Positions 11,473 through 23,500 of a stretch of DNA of 64,000 nucleotides are shown piece after piece. Where the stretch lies: positions 868,001 through 932,000 of the forward strand of contig JAHWDD010000005.1 in NCBI GenBank assembly GCA_023897205.1. The letters run 5' to 3'. The stretch is from Exophiala sp. HKRS030. Lineage: Eukaryota > Ascomycota > Eurotiomycetes > Chaetothyriales > Herpotrichiellaceae. Each line of letters opens with the position of its first letter. The first letter of the stretch is position 1. The translations under genes were made by a program, and so were the position numbers. The notes beneath the pieces are model-generated. The model saw nothing but the letters and a program-made list of their open reading frames with translations, did not search any database and was not told the DNA's origin.

Positions 11473-12041
11473 CGATTTTTATCTTTTATAACAAACACCA
11501 CGGACACAACAAAGCAACCCCACAAGAACAAAGTCAAAAATCAATGAGAACAGTCTCTCGAAAATAAAAAAGGACTCGGGTATCGACGATATCTAAAGCA
11601 AAAAGTTTCATAGAGACGAGGACGGAATAGTCATCACTCCGGGGGATTTCGGCGGATCTATTTTTCCGAGATGCGTCGCATGACTATGAGAAACGTGTGC
11701 TTAGCACTCCGTATAACGCAATTGCCTGGTTATATACGAGGTTTGGGATTAGTACTCAGAGTTCAGAATTGGAATTTGCACTTTTGCATTACGAGGAGAG
11801 GACATCGATCCGTTGCCATCTTCCCACAGTGTACGAGGAGACACAGCTGACACTGTGACAGCCTTGCCTTGTTGCCTTTTTCATCTTATCTAATCTTCAT
11901 TCTCCCGGACGAGGCTCGCGGCCGATCTGTTTGCCTTGATCTGCGCCCCCAACACTCCTCTACTCTGCTCCCCGACAAACCGCCTACATTCATCAACAAT
12001 GGCTATCACGATGTAGCCCCGACATTCTGGATAATCTGGAT
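11473..12041. promoter_or_regulatory. Divergent intergenic region, KMO / 295-residue protein
   Basis: These 569 bp hold the promoters of two genes pointing apart. The KMO side is AC-rich and the right half is pyrimidine-rich. Short open frames here lack coding character. No recognised site. Confidence 0.45.
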
Positions 12042-12929
12042 ATGTCCCAGCCCCGTCAAGTCCCAACGCACTCATCGTCGCCCTCGAAATCCTCCTTGCG
12101 GCGTACCAGCGGCGGCCCCCAGGCACCACGCAGCCTCCTTCCCTCTCCGCGTTTCGACGACCCCATTGTGGCTTCACACCAGTCCCCCCGCCAGCCTCAG
12201 CCCATCGAGTACTCCGAGCACGCTCTCGTCGGAGGCGACGACGATGAGCCAGGGCGGTATGGCACCGTCCATCAGGAAGAAGAACCCGAGGAGACGAACG
12301 TTGCCGCAGTCCCTTCCTTTCAGCCCTTCTTCACCCTGATCGAGGACAGCGTGACCAACGAGCACCACCATCCCACGGTCCACTACATCTTCGCCGACGA
12401 TGACTCGGACATCATCACCGAAGCGGCCTGTCGGAGCCTACAGATTCTCGATCCGGCCCAGCGTACCGCGGGCGGCGGCCCCCAACACCAAGAACACGAA
12501 GATCCGAGGCTCCCACCGCCGATCGCAGGGGTCCGCGAGCAATACTTGGTGCTCGACGTGCACCCTCGCTTCCAGTCACAGGGGCAAGACAACTCGGGCT
12601 CCGCGGGCGCGGCGGCTCCCTCGTACGAAGTCACCGCGGCCCAAAGCTTCAGTGCGGATTGGCAGGTCCTGCGATCGTGCATCACCACGGCTCCGACCAT
12701 TGGAGGAGAAGGAGACGATGACGCGCTGATGTTACGCATAGAAGGGCGAGGAAATACACCTGGCGATCGCAATAACCCTGCGACCGCCGCCGAAAACAAG
12801 GAGAGCATGGAAGAGATGATCGAGCGGTTCCAGCGTCGCCTGGATGATATCAAGCAGGTCATGGAAGCGACATCCCCGGGAGAAGGTCAAGTGGAAGGAA
12901 CAGCACCAGGTAGTGGCGTGGACGAATAG
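12042..12929 (+). CDS. Conserved-looking fungal protein of unknown function (295 aa)
   Basis: I do not recognise a named family. The single-exon frame starts at an ATG just upstream of a Ser/Pro/Arg-rich disordered leader (residues 1-90). A folded-looking block follows at about 91-135 (FQPFFTLIED, HHHPTVHYIFADDDSD), then a linker. A second block at about 165-235 includes EQYLVLDVHPRF, SADWQVLRS and LMLRIEGRG. The C-terminus (about 258-282) is a charged amphipathic helix, KESMEEMIERFQRRLDDI, which could form a short coiled coil. No signal peptide or membrane segment. Codon use is GC-biased like its neighbours, and hydrophobic strands interrupted by polar linkers argue for a real protein. It converges on the transporter gene, with 230 bp between them. 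Confidence 0.75.
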   Translation: MSQPRQVPTHSSSPSKSSLRRTSGGPQAPRSLLPSPRFDDPIVASHQSPRQPQPIEYSEHALVGGDDDEPGRYGTVHQEEEPEETNVAAVPSFQPFFTLIEDSVTNEHHHPTVHYIFADDDSDIITEAACRSLQILDPAQRTAGGGPQHQEHEDPRLPPPIAGVREQYLVLDVHPRFQSQGQDNSGSAGAAAPSYEVTAAQSFSADWQVLRSCITTAPTIGGEGDDDALMLRIEGRGNTPGDRNNPATAAENKESMEEMIERFQRRLDDIKQVMEATSPGEGQVEGTAPGSGVDE

Positions 12930-13159
12930 GGTTCGTTCATGTCAAGACGAGTTATCATGCCCTTTGACGAACCGCATATGCAATCATATATATACCCCCC
13001 GATATTTGTTATGGAGGAGAGGACGGTTGGTGGAGGTGGTCATCCCAGGAAACCACGGCGAATAACTCTCTAGCAACACCTAACAAACTTACGAGACGCA
13101 GTCATAATAATGTCAAGAACTTTTTCGCATCACCATTTCCCTCCTCGGATTGGTCCAGA

Positions 13160-15244
13160 TTATGCCTGTTTCTCTTCAACCTGACCCATCTTCCCGACGT
13201 CTTTGTTGCCGTCAACAGCCTTTTTCACTGGAGGTGGCGGTGCGTGGAACAACCTCTTGCCACCAGTCACTAGATCTCTCAAGGTCGCAGCGCCGACCAG
13301 CATCCACAAGAGGCACACGCAAACCGACGTGATCTGTGTTCCGTGTCAGCCTGTCCCTCCCCAAGATTGAAACCTGGTAATGAATGGCCCCTTACCGCGC
13401 CAATGACCCTGAAGAATCTCGACGGCACTTCCACGGCCAGTGCATCACTCGACAGAGCAAACGTGCCGATGGGGAAAGTGAATCTTTGTCTCAATTGTCA
13501 GCCCCTCGTCCGTTCCTGATATAGACTTGCTCGCGGCCTCTCTTCTCGGCCCCCTTCCGATCCACCACTCACAAAGAAGCAGAAGAAGAAAAAAAGCCAA
13601 CGGATGAATATAGCACGTCTGACTTACCCCCACCAGCCCATGTTGAACGGAAACCGACCACAATTCCAAATGCTCGCGACCGCGAGGAACAGCCAAAGCA
13701 AGGTGAACCCCCAGAAGATCAAGCAGACAAACACCCCCAAGTTGTACGCCAGGTCGCCGGCGAGGGGATGGATGGTGTCGGTCCGCGGGAATATGATTCG
13801 GGCGACCGCGCCCAACTTCGTGATTGAGAGCCCTCCCATGCCGAGTGGGCCGATGGGCATGAAGCACGAGACGATGACCTCTCTGGGTGGAAGTTTGTGG
13901 ATGGTCAACCGCTGGAAATAAATCACCATGACGAAGAGGGCCGTCGGCACACCCAGACCCCAGAGGACGTACCCCGCGAGGACCGTGACGAGGGCCTGGT
14001 GCGGGTGGGGGATGACGCTGGCCACGACGGCCGCCGACGCCGATGCAACGACGCACGCGATGATCGGGAACAGCTGGAGGGCCGTGTATGAACTGAGGGG
14101 TGTCTCGTTGTGGCGAGAAGCGACCACCACGAAAGGCAGGTACAACGCCAAAAGGAGGGATATAGTGGCGTCGGCGATCCATAGTCTTTTGTTTTAGGGT
14201 GTGGAAGTGTTAGTAACTGTTGGTTTTTTTGGTTTGTTTTTTTTTTCTTTTACATTTTGCATTTTGTAAAAATCACTGAGGCGGGGGCTATCCTGACAAT
14301 GAACGACCAGGACTGGAAATGAAGACTCAAAGAAAGGATACACATCTTACCCCCAAGCAAAGTATACCGCCCACTCTCCCCAAGCGGGCACACAGACAAA
14401 AACCCACATGTTGACGATGGTCGACATGGTGGTGGGGATGGCGCCCAGGAAGAGTCTGGTCTTGGGCCGGTCGATGGCCAGCGTCCAAGTGGCGGGGAAT
14501 ACGAAGAGACGAACCGTCGAGACGAAGAGAAAAAAGAGGAACAAGGCGACGTTGAGCGCAAACACCGCGATCGAGAGCCAATAGAGCCATCTGGCCCGGT
14601 AAGGGAACTGGTTGAGAAGGATCGAGACGATTCCAGTACCCATTGTCACCGTGTACCATCTTTCGTGTTTTCGGGTTTGGATACGTCAGTAGGTACTGAC
14701 AAGGAAAAAACGAAACAAGTTGAAAAGGGGAAAAAGGAGAGGGAAGTAGAACTTACGACGGCGTAAAATACTTGACAAATCTTCTCCATCCACGCTCCTC
14801 TTCTTCTACGTTTTGTCGTTCTTGTCGGCTTGGTTGTCGTCCTCCTCCTCCTCCTCCTCGCTCGACGTCGCTCATGATCTCGTCCGTCTTCTCCGGCCCT
14901 TTCTTCCCTCGGTGCCGCGGGATGTCCGAGTGGTGCGCCTGTCGTTGTTGTACAGCAGACAGGAGCGCATCACTCGTCACAGTCGTGGCCGTCGTCGACG
15001 AGGACGACCTATCGTCACCGTCACCGTCACCACAGACTCCGAGGTCAGGACACCAAGTCTTGAGATCCCCATCGTCCCCGGTACCCTGAGTGAGGGTCTT
15101 TGCGAGAGCATCGGCACAAGAGGTGATGAGTCTAGTCAGACCCGGTCTCCGTGCTTCCATTAGTGCCGGTGTTTGTGGTTGTGGCGGTGATGATTGCTGC
15201 TGCTGCTGCTGTTGTCGTGCCGAATCCATGACCATCTCATACAT
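13160..15244 (-). CDS. Ssu1-like sulfite efflux / TDT family plasma-membrane transporter
   Basis: Five exons: 14757-15244, 14351-14659, 13628-14185, 13396-13483 and 13160-13333. All four introns (97, 165, 144 and 62 nt) are GT-AG and keep frame, giving 538 residues. The core opens with FVKYFTPSWYTVTMGTG, the signature start of the tellurite-resistance/dicarboxylate (TDT) fold, and runs through about ten hydrophobic helices. Other family motifs are FMPIGPLG, NMGWWGFTFPIGTFA and EVPSRFFRVIG, which best fit Ssu1-type sulfite pumps; a malate transporter is the alternative. The first ~123 residues are a low-complexity tail (polyGln, Asp and Ser runs). The internal Met124 (MSDVERGG) would give a 415-residue protein of normal family length, so the true start is uncertain. 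Substrate is inferred. Confidence 0.88.
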
Positions 15245-16325
15245 GGACTTTCTTTGACCCTCACTCTACCAGACGTAGTTCGATAACACCTTTTTCTGCA
15301 GAGCCCACACCAGGTCAGTCAGTCATTACACAAACAGTAACGACAAAGAATAAAAACATCTCCTCGACACTGGACCTTTGTCATTCTTATCACATGCGGT
15401 AGAAACAGAGTCCCGTGGGTCATCGTGCGGACGGTGGTCTAGAACAAGCCACCTGGTAACGAACCAAGTAGTGACCCTGCGTCAAGACCAGGGTTGAATA
15501 TCTAGGTAACCATTCAAGGAAGGTATCACAATACTAAAGAAGACGAGATGTCGACTTAGTCAGCCTCGTGTCCAGCCGAATACGAGGCGCAATCCAAATC
15601 TAATTAGGTGGGAGCTTGAGATATCGAGCATGGATGATAAAACGTATCCAATAACCTGTCATTGCAAAACGTTACAATACTTGTAATGAATGGCTGGCGA
15701 AGGCAAGTCTGGCCTCTGATATCCCAGTCAGAGTGAGTAACCCACAAGGCTGTGCTCCTTGCAATACTCGAACTGACCTGAGCATAAGATCAAAACGGAG
15801 CCCACGCCCTACCACCTGAATGGTTCAGTGTGGCATCACAAAAACCCAATGATGTTGCTAAACGAGTGAAATCTTGCCCAAGACAAGAAAGGTGACCAGT
15901 GATAACTCAGCTGAGTGAATATCGACACGGCTTGCACCTGAATGAATCCAATTTATCAATCCCCTTGTCCTTCCTCAATCATCGCAAGTCGTCCTCGAGT
16001 CTCCTCGAATGTCAACCTCAAGCTTTATTTCAAGCTGTCCATTCATCATGCGATCTGTGCGAAATAGTTGCCGAACGAAGATGCATTAGTACGCAACAAT
16101 AGGTAATCGACGCCTGCAGAACTCTATGGCAAGGATGTAGCCTTTTCGCCTGTTGTGGTCCATCCCAGGACATTGAATGTCAATGAGTTACGCGATTCGC
16201 CACCCATTTTTGAGACTATCATGTCTTGACGCATTGATGCTGTAGGAATGGCAATTTGCCTCCGAAGTAAGTCGTTTTTGCTATGCTGTCGCATGGCCAA
16301 TACCAGCGACAGATACCGACAATGC
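15245..16325. other. Intergenic region, transporter promoter and PIN gene 3' side
   Basis: These 1081 bp lie between two minus-strand genes: upstream of the Ssu1-like gene and downstream of the PIN-domain gene. Short open frames at 15899-16102 and 16124-16390 have no motifs and look like chance. A segment near 15770 resembles a tRNA T-arm but has no matching cloverleaf. I see nothing else. Confidence 0.5.
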
Positions 16326-17641
16326 TCAAGGGACGAACAGTCGACCTCTTCCGCGGGCCGAACCTCGCTCAACGCCGCGGCCATAACCACGACTGAAGTT
16401 TGCTCCCCGACCTGCAGTCAGGCCATGGTTCCCACGATATCCGGGTGCACGCCCGCCGTTGAAGTTGAGGTTGGGCTGAGCGCCACCGACATTGGCGAGT
16501 GGTATGCTGCCCCTACCAAAACTGCCCCGGTCGAAAGAATCAGGATCGATTTCCTCGACGGGAATCTGAGGCTTGTTTTGAGATGGCTGGACCTGAGTGC
16601 TGAAAGAAGCTCGTGGAGAACGACCATGCGCACCCTTTCCTCTCCCGTTCACGATGGCTGCAGCACGGGTAGGCTGTCCTCCTCGACTGGAGCCTCGACC
16701 CCGAGGTTTGAAGACAACTTCTTCGTCGTCACTCTCGACATCGTGGTAACTGAACAAGGTTTTTGGCTCTCCTGGCGACGCTTTCTTGGTCGGCTCTTTT
16801 TTGTTATTGTCCTGTAGTTTCTCTTCCGTATCTTCAATGCCAAGAGCACGGCGCAGTTGATGGATGTTTTTGGTCGGAACACCAAAGTCGCGGGCTAAGT
16901 GCATGGTGTCTGCTGAGTTGGTGAGGAAAACCAGGTGGTCCTCCAAGGGAGTGTTTCTCTCGTGCAGGTACCATACCACAGAGTTGAGCAGCGGTTTGAG
17001 TGAGGGAGGAACCGGTGTTTGGTCATGTTTGATCATAGTGGCTGATTTAATCTCAGGGCTAGTCTTTGAGCTTTGCAGTCCTGACGAGGCAGGAGACAGA
17101 GGTGGTGTGGACGCAGGCGAGGTCGCTGTAGGGTCTTTCGAAAAGTTGAGCTTGTCTAACAGGACCTGCGAAAGGGCATTTGCAGCACCCGCAGTGCCCT
17201 TCGCGGTCAGATCAAGCGCGCTCCCTCCCTTCTTGTACTCCAGAGGAACCGTAAGCGCCTCCTCATTTTCGCCCGCTTTCTTCAAGTCATCGTTCAAGTA
17301 GTGTGCCTCCACCTCAGCCCAGGTTGAATACTCCTCGTCGGGGCCTTGCAAAGTGACTGGATCGTAGGCGAGATCGTCTCGAGATGAAGTACTGCGATCT
17401 AGAAATTTAACAGCCTTGCGCGCGTTCACGCCGATCTGAGAAGGATCCTTCTTGAGGACATGGAGACGGCCAATCGCTGGTCAGGTTAGCATCGTCGCAA
17501 ATGCAACCCAAATGTAGCCATACTGTAAAGAGGCACAACGAGACAAATCTTGCCTTGTGCCACCCAACTCTCGATCTCTGCAATGTTTCTAGTCAAGGCT
17601 GTATCGTCCACCAGACAACGAATAGCGTTTTGTTTGGCCAT
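16326..17641 (-). CDS. PIN-domain protein with RG-rich C-terminal tail
   Basis: Exon 1 is 17524-17641 (39 codons plus 1 nt) and exon 2 is 16326-17476. The 47-nt intron 17477-17523 (GTATGG, GCTAAC branch, CAG) restores PLY-T-IGRLHVLKKD, giving 422 residues. The N-terminal IRCLVDDTAL has the buried strand plus acidic residues (Asp12/13) of a PIN nuclease. The fold seems completed at about 199-255, where VFLTNSADTMHLARDFGV carries a second acidic site (Asp229). The roughly 100 residues between are a polar insertion. From about 297 on, the tail is Arg/Gly-rich (RGRG, SRGG, RGYGRG), typical of RNA-binding RGG regions. This suggests an RNA endonuclease or RNA-processing factor. I know of no named fungal orthologue, and catalysis is inferred. 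Confidence 0.85.
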
Positions 17642-18542
17642 TTTGTCCGTCGCACGGCCAGGGAAATTCGAGTCAGCGTAGTAGTGTGTGTGGTGTTTTG
17701 TATGTAATCAATCTTTTACTTTTCATCCGCGCAAGATGCGGAAGGTACGGTAGCTAGGCGCTACGACTGGGTTTCCTCATATGTGTCAGCGGGAGCGACT
17801 CAAGTTCATATGCAGTGAAGAAGCAAGCGACAGAGGAGGAGCAGTGAGGGTGAGGCGCAATACCGAAAGCGAAGACAGTGGCGTTGACAGGTCTTGTAAG
17901 AATAGGTACGCATTTTCGCTAGAAATAGACACCGGTCGTTTGCTCTGAGCAGGCGACCTCAAACATATGCGACTGCATCTACGCGATGTGGATTGTTTGA
18001 CGAGAAGAGTAAACGATGTTCTGCGTCGGCGGAAATGTAAGAAGCAGGATTGTGTGCCGCAGTGGGATGAGATTGCGGGTTGAGGAGGTTGGAATTATTA
18101 CTTACGGCTACTTTACAGTACATACGCAGTCATTCAGCACTGCCGACGGGCGGCCCATTAAAATATTATGGAGTCTTGCCTATCCATCGCCCGTTTTCCA
18201 GTGGCTGCAGGCGTCCGCTTGGGTACAACAGCCTATTACGCAGCAGCCTAAGTCACCCAAAGCACTGCGCCCATATAACCCCGGGAAACCCTAAGAAGCC
18301 CCTTGTCTCCCATACCTGCGCCTAGAACCGCGCGCCGTCTTTCGCTTCGGTGTAGACCACCAAATAAGATCTCGTCGTCACCACCACCAGCACCACCTCC
18401 TCTACCTCTTCGCAGCCAGTCCCGCCTTGTGTCCCTTGGTGGCTTACATTTCGGACCAGGGTGCGGACCTGACATAAATCAGAGAACAAGTCAGGCATAC
18501 ATCGCCATGCCCATAGACGGTACGATAGATGATTGCTGTCGT
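17642..18542. other. Intergenic region between PIN gene promoter and PHAF1 3' end
   Basis: These 901 bp lie upstream of the PIN-domain gene and downstream of the PHAF1 homologue. Short overlapping frames at 18016-18581 on both strands carry no domain signature. No repeat or RNA gene seen. Confidence 0.5.
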
Positions 18543-20138
18543 TTAGAATACTGTCAAACAACTAATGGCATCATTCTTTAAGACCTCAAACAGCATCCCA
18601 GGAAATCCAAACAACTCCGTGTTGCTCATCCCATTCCCAATCACTTCTGCAGAACCACTCCCAAGGCCCTGTCCCCGGGTTGGGCTTTCCTCTAGGTCTC
18701 CGAGCAATTCGATCGAGCTTTCAGGACTTTGTTCCCAGCCTCTGTTCAATACCATTCCTCTCTGCATTTGCTTTTCTTCGTCTTCATTCCTGTAAGTGCC
18801 GTGCCAGATTTGCTTCAGGGTAGATGAGACGTCTGAGAATCGCATTTCTGATGTCAGAACTTGCTCTTGACCCTCGTCACTGGTATGTATCGTCCAACGG
18901 CACCTTCGATGACGATTGAATGAAAAAGACCCAGGAATGTTTCCATGTAAGAATATCTTGGTGGCCACAAGTTGAGTGCTGAATGATTTCGAAGTTTCGG
19001 TGTTGGAGGTTCCAGGGAAAGGCAGCGACCGCGGAGCTGGAGAAGATATGAGAATATCAAACCCATGATTGAAGTAGTTGTAGAAGCATTCGTCGCTACT
19101 TCCGTTATTACGCTCCTCGTCAAGTTCCGGTTCAACATCAGAGTCTTCTGTGTAGCTTTGCATCGACGACTGGTCTGTGTCAAGCGCCTGAGGATCAAGT
19201 GCTGGCGACATACTCGGGAGTCGTCGATTGGAAGGCTTACCCGTGGCGTGTATAGAGATTCGGCGATCACTCTTACGGTAAACAGCATCTGGAGGCCCTA
19301 GCTCGGCTACCACATCCTGAGGAGTGGCCTCGCTCAGAGTGAGTGTAAACGAGGGCGTATTCCTGCGTACAAATTCGATTTTACTACCACCTAGCACTTT
19401 TACTTCTTCAATCTCATCAGCAATCGTTTCTGCGGACTTGCCGATGAGTAGTGAGAGCCTGGGATACGTCGGGGATTTTGTGTATAGAGTAGATCGTGCC
19501 TCTGTCCAGGAAGACCCGGAAAAGATGGCCATGGAAACTGCTGGGCCGGTGGCATTTGATGAAAGTATAGAGACGAAATCTACCTTTTCCGACCAGGATT
19601 GATGCTTGATGGGGAAATTAAAGGCCAACCCCGGATACGATAGGATGTATGTTCCAGCTGATCGTCCCTGTTCAGGAGGCAGGTACTCTCCAGCATATGT
19701 AGGTCCAAATAGTCGACTGTAAATATGACGAAACGTTGGGCCGAGGGTGGTAGGCCCTTCCTCTGGGTTGGTTCCATCCGTACTCTTAGCACGGCGAACG
19801 AGATCGGTGTTCTTATACACAAGGGTTACCGCGGAAAAGTCCAGAACTTCAATCAAGCGTAATCGCTGGTCCGGACCGTCAAATCGAAGCCTTAAGCCGT
19901 TGTAAGGGAGATTCAGAATGATGGGCGACGTGATTGGCTGTGCTGCAGAGTATGACAGATCAATGCTGCAGTATGTCTGTGGAGAGGCTTTCAATCTTGT
20001 CAAGACACTATGAAGAGATGAGCCGAGTGCTTAAGAAGTCAGCGTGATACATGACTGAGTGCAGGTCCATGTCATACTGATCCAGCCAATACCCCTCTCT
20101 GGCTGTATCTGCAAAGCGAGCTTTGCAGAAGGCTCCAT
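18543..20138 (-). CDS. PHAF1 homologue (UPF0183 family, phagophore assembly factor)
   Basis: Exon 1 is 20078-20138 and exon 2 is 18543-20029. The 48-nt intron 20030-20077 (GTATGA, GCTGAC branch, AAG) yields ERGIGWI-T-LGSSLHSVL, which restores the N-terminal pattern of the family (human PHAF1 starts with a similar 'VVPERSLG...FTLGM' stretch). The protein is 515 residues. Diagnostic blocks are PIILNLPYNGLRLRFDG near 55-72, LGPPDAVYRKSDRRISIH at about 264-281, CFYNYFNHGFDIL at about 335-347 and a C-terminal GFPGMLFEVL. In mammals PHAF1 (C16orf70/MYTHO) binds BCAS3 and is recruited to forming autophagosomes. The fungal role is inferred by homology. It is divergent from kinesin-5, with 374 bp between the ATGs. 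Confidence 0.88.
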
Positions 20139-20512
20139 GATGTATATGTTGGCATCGATGCAGGATATCCGGGGGGGTATTCGACGACAGACGACGAAAT
20201 ACTGTCTATCTAAGGTTGATCGCGTTTGCTCAAAGATGACACTCAGTGAGAGGCAGTTTGGTCACCGGGAGTGAAGTTGGCATGTGACGAATCACAAGGT
20301 CATTCCGTGGCTGACAAGGCTGTCTTATGTAAGCAATGCATTTGTTTATTTCTGTTCCCGTTTAGGCCATCACTCACCGACCGGGGTATTCCCTGCCATC
20401 TATTCTCCGACCAAAGCCTTGCATTCTGTACGGATCTTCGACAATACATGCGCTTTCCTTTACTTTACAGAGTTTTTCCTGATCTCGTCGCGCATCGCGG
20501 TATACGGCCAAT
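20139..20512. promoter_or_regulatory. Bidirectional promoter, PHAF1 homologue / kinesin-5
   Basis: The two ATG codons are only 374 bp apart and point away from each other. The interval must drive both genes. A polyG stretch (GGGGGGG around 20171) is present. No recognised factor site. Confidence 0.55.
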
Positions 20513-23500
20513 ATGGTAGGCTACCAGCGACCGGCGCCTTCAGCACGAAGATCAATGCGTCCTCCTCCTCGCCCACATCCCACTCAGCATGCCTCAATGA
20601 CGGGTCGCGCCCCGTCTCCAGCAGAGTCGGTCGTCTCGACGGCCGGAACAAAGAGAAAAGAAAGAGATTTTGATCAAGATCATGGTGAGGAGACGAACAT
20701 TCATGTTGTGGTACGGTGTCGAGGCCGCAGCGATCGAGAAGTCCGAGAGAACAGCGGGGTGGTGGTGTCAACAACTGGCGTCAAGGGCAAAAATGTCGAG
20801 TTGTCGATGGGACCAAATGCTATCAGCAATAAGACCTATCACTTCGACAAGGTCTTCTCGCCGGCTGCGGATCAGGCGATTATCTTTGAAGATGTCGTGG
20901 CGCCAATATTGAACGAGATGATGACGGGTTTTAATTGCACAATATTCGCATACGGCCAGACGGGAACAGGGAAGACATACACCATGTCCGGCGACATGAC
21001 TGACACACTTGGGCTCCTTTCTGATGCCGCAGGTATCATACCTAGGGTTCTCTATTCGTTATTCCAGAAACTTGAAGCCGAAGAGGTGGAATGCTCGGTC
21101 AAGTGCTCATTCATCGAGTTGTATAACGAAGAGCTGCGAGACTTGCTATCAACAGATGATGCTATCAAGCTCAAAATCTATGACGATTCCAACAACAAGA
21201 AGAGCCATTCCGCAACAGTGGTGCAAGGAATGGAAGAGTCACACATCAACAACGCCGCAGCAGGCATTAAATTGTTACAGCAAGGCAGCTACAGACGACA
21301 AGTCGCCGCCACAAAATGCAACGACTTGAGTTCGCGAAGCCATACGGTCTTCACCATCACCACCTACGTCAAGAAGCCAAGTGAGAGCGGAGAGGATTAC
21401 ATCTGTTCTGGGAAACTCAACCTTGTCGATCTTGCAGGTAGTGAAAACATTCAGAGAAGCGGCGCCGAGAACAAGCGAGCTGCCGAAGCCGGTCTGATCA
21501 ACAAAAGCTTACTAACACTTGGGCGTGTGATTAATGCACTTGTGGACAAAAGTGCTCACATTCCCTATCGTGAATCAAAGCTCACGAGACTACTTCAAGA
21601 CTCCCTAGGTGGCAGGACGAAGACTTGTATCATCGCGACAGTATCTCCCGCAAAGAGTAACCTCGAGGAGACGATTTCCACACTCGACTACGCCTTCCGA
21701 GCGAAGAACATTCGGAACAAGCCTCAAGTCAATTCTATGATCTCGAAGAAAACATTGCTTAAGGAGTTTACCAATGAGATTGAGAAGCTCAAGAGTGAAT
21801 TGATCGCTACTCGGCAACGCAATGGTGTATATTTGACCAACGATCAATACGAAGAGATTACGGTCGAGAGCGAATCTAGGAGGATCCTTAGTGAGGAACA
21901 GAAGGCACGCATCGAAACCATGGAGGTCAGCTTGCGCAACAAAGTCCAAGAACTGTTCAATTTAACCAATAATTTTACCACACTCAAACGGGACACTGAG
22001 GCAACAAGGTCGACACTAGAGAGTACCAAGAGTGTCCTTTTGAAGACTGAGGCGGTACTGGCCGACACCGCAAGAAATCTCAATGAAGAGACTGTTTTGC
22101 GCGAGGCTCACGAAGAAACAGAAGAGAAACTGTTTAGAATCGGCACGGAGCTGGTCTCGACAGTTGGCATGTCAGTAGAAGATGTCCACGAACTTCATGC
22201 CAAGTTACGGCGTAGATCTGATCTCCATGCCCAAAACCATGAATCATGGAAGACCTCGGTTGATAGCGTCGCTACTGCCTCTGACCTAGTTGATGCCGAA
22301 ATTGAACGCTTCCAGGCAGCACACGCACAACTAATACAGGCTAGCAAGGAACGATTGGCAGCCTTTTTGTCGGCCCAGAGAGCTCAACTTGAAAGTTCGG
22401 CGAAAGTGGCTTTATCGAAAGCATCAGAGCTCGAAGAAAGTCGCCTTGCTATCAATGGTCAGTCTCTTAAAGCCAAGGATGACATGAATTCTGTGCTAGA
22501 AGAGATCAAGGACCTCCGGGAAAGCGTCAAAGAAAAGGTTGGCGAAGGTCTTCAAGGACTGTCAGATGCCGCAGCCAAAATCTCGGCGGAGGTCATGTCC
22601 GAGCTTGAACAATTCCATGCTCAGTTGCATACATCCTACAGTGGCCTAGGAAAAGATGTGAAGACAATGTTTGACGAACTTACAAGACAGCTCTCTGCTC
22701 AGCGTGAAGAGGCAGACACCTTGAGATTTGCCCTGCAGGAAGCAAACAAAGCGAACATCGAGTCACAGCTGGCAGTCTCGACCCAGCTCCAAACCATCCG
22801 AGATGACGAGAGGAGAATCGCGGAAGAGGAGAGGCAGAAACTTAAGGAGCAGATCTTCCAAGTTATTGACGCATCGTCACAGAGACAGCAAGAAAGACTA
22901 TCTGACAATCTGATTAAGACCCAGACTAATCTTGTCGGTGCGGCCGAGCAATTTGAGAGCTCAGATAAGGACTATCGTGACAAGATGGACAAATGGGCAG
23001 AGGACGACACGGGTCTAATGACCATGGTGGTTAAAGCAAGGGAGGACATCAAGACCAGAATGAAAGGGGATTGGACTGTGAGTGCCTGGTGTGTAGTCCG
23101 GAACAGTGAACTGACCACTTGCAGGCTATCAATACGCGGAACACCGCCATACAGAAGTCCACCAAAGCCATCCACGAAGAATCTACCAAGATTGTTGATG
23201 CCCAGCTAACCCAGATGTCGACTCAAATGGCTGCTTTGGACGACTTTGTGACACGGGCACGTTCGCAGAATGACAACGATCATGCGGAAATACAGCAGAA
23301 CTTGAACAAGCTCGTCTCGAATGTTGGTGAAGGGTTTACCGGCCTCGAAAACGCCTCTAATGAGCAGAAGATGATCCTGGACAACTTCGAGGAGCAGACC
23401 CAATCTCATTCCAATGGAGAAGGGCTCGTCGCATCTTTCCGAGACACCCTTAAGCCGCATTTGCAAGATCTGAAGGCAGAAGTGACGAGGCCAACGTTTA

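Noticed and set aside
15755..15785. Possible tRNA T-arm (GTTCGAGTATTGC on the minus strand)
   Set aside because: The flanking bases do not form D-, anticodon- and acceptor stems of a cloverleaf.
2175..20138. FAB1, KMO and PHAF1 as a functional cluster
   Set aside because: Their roles differ, orientation is mixed, and unrelated genes lie between; proximity alone is not evidence.
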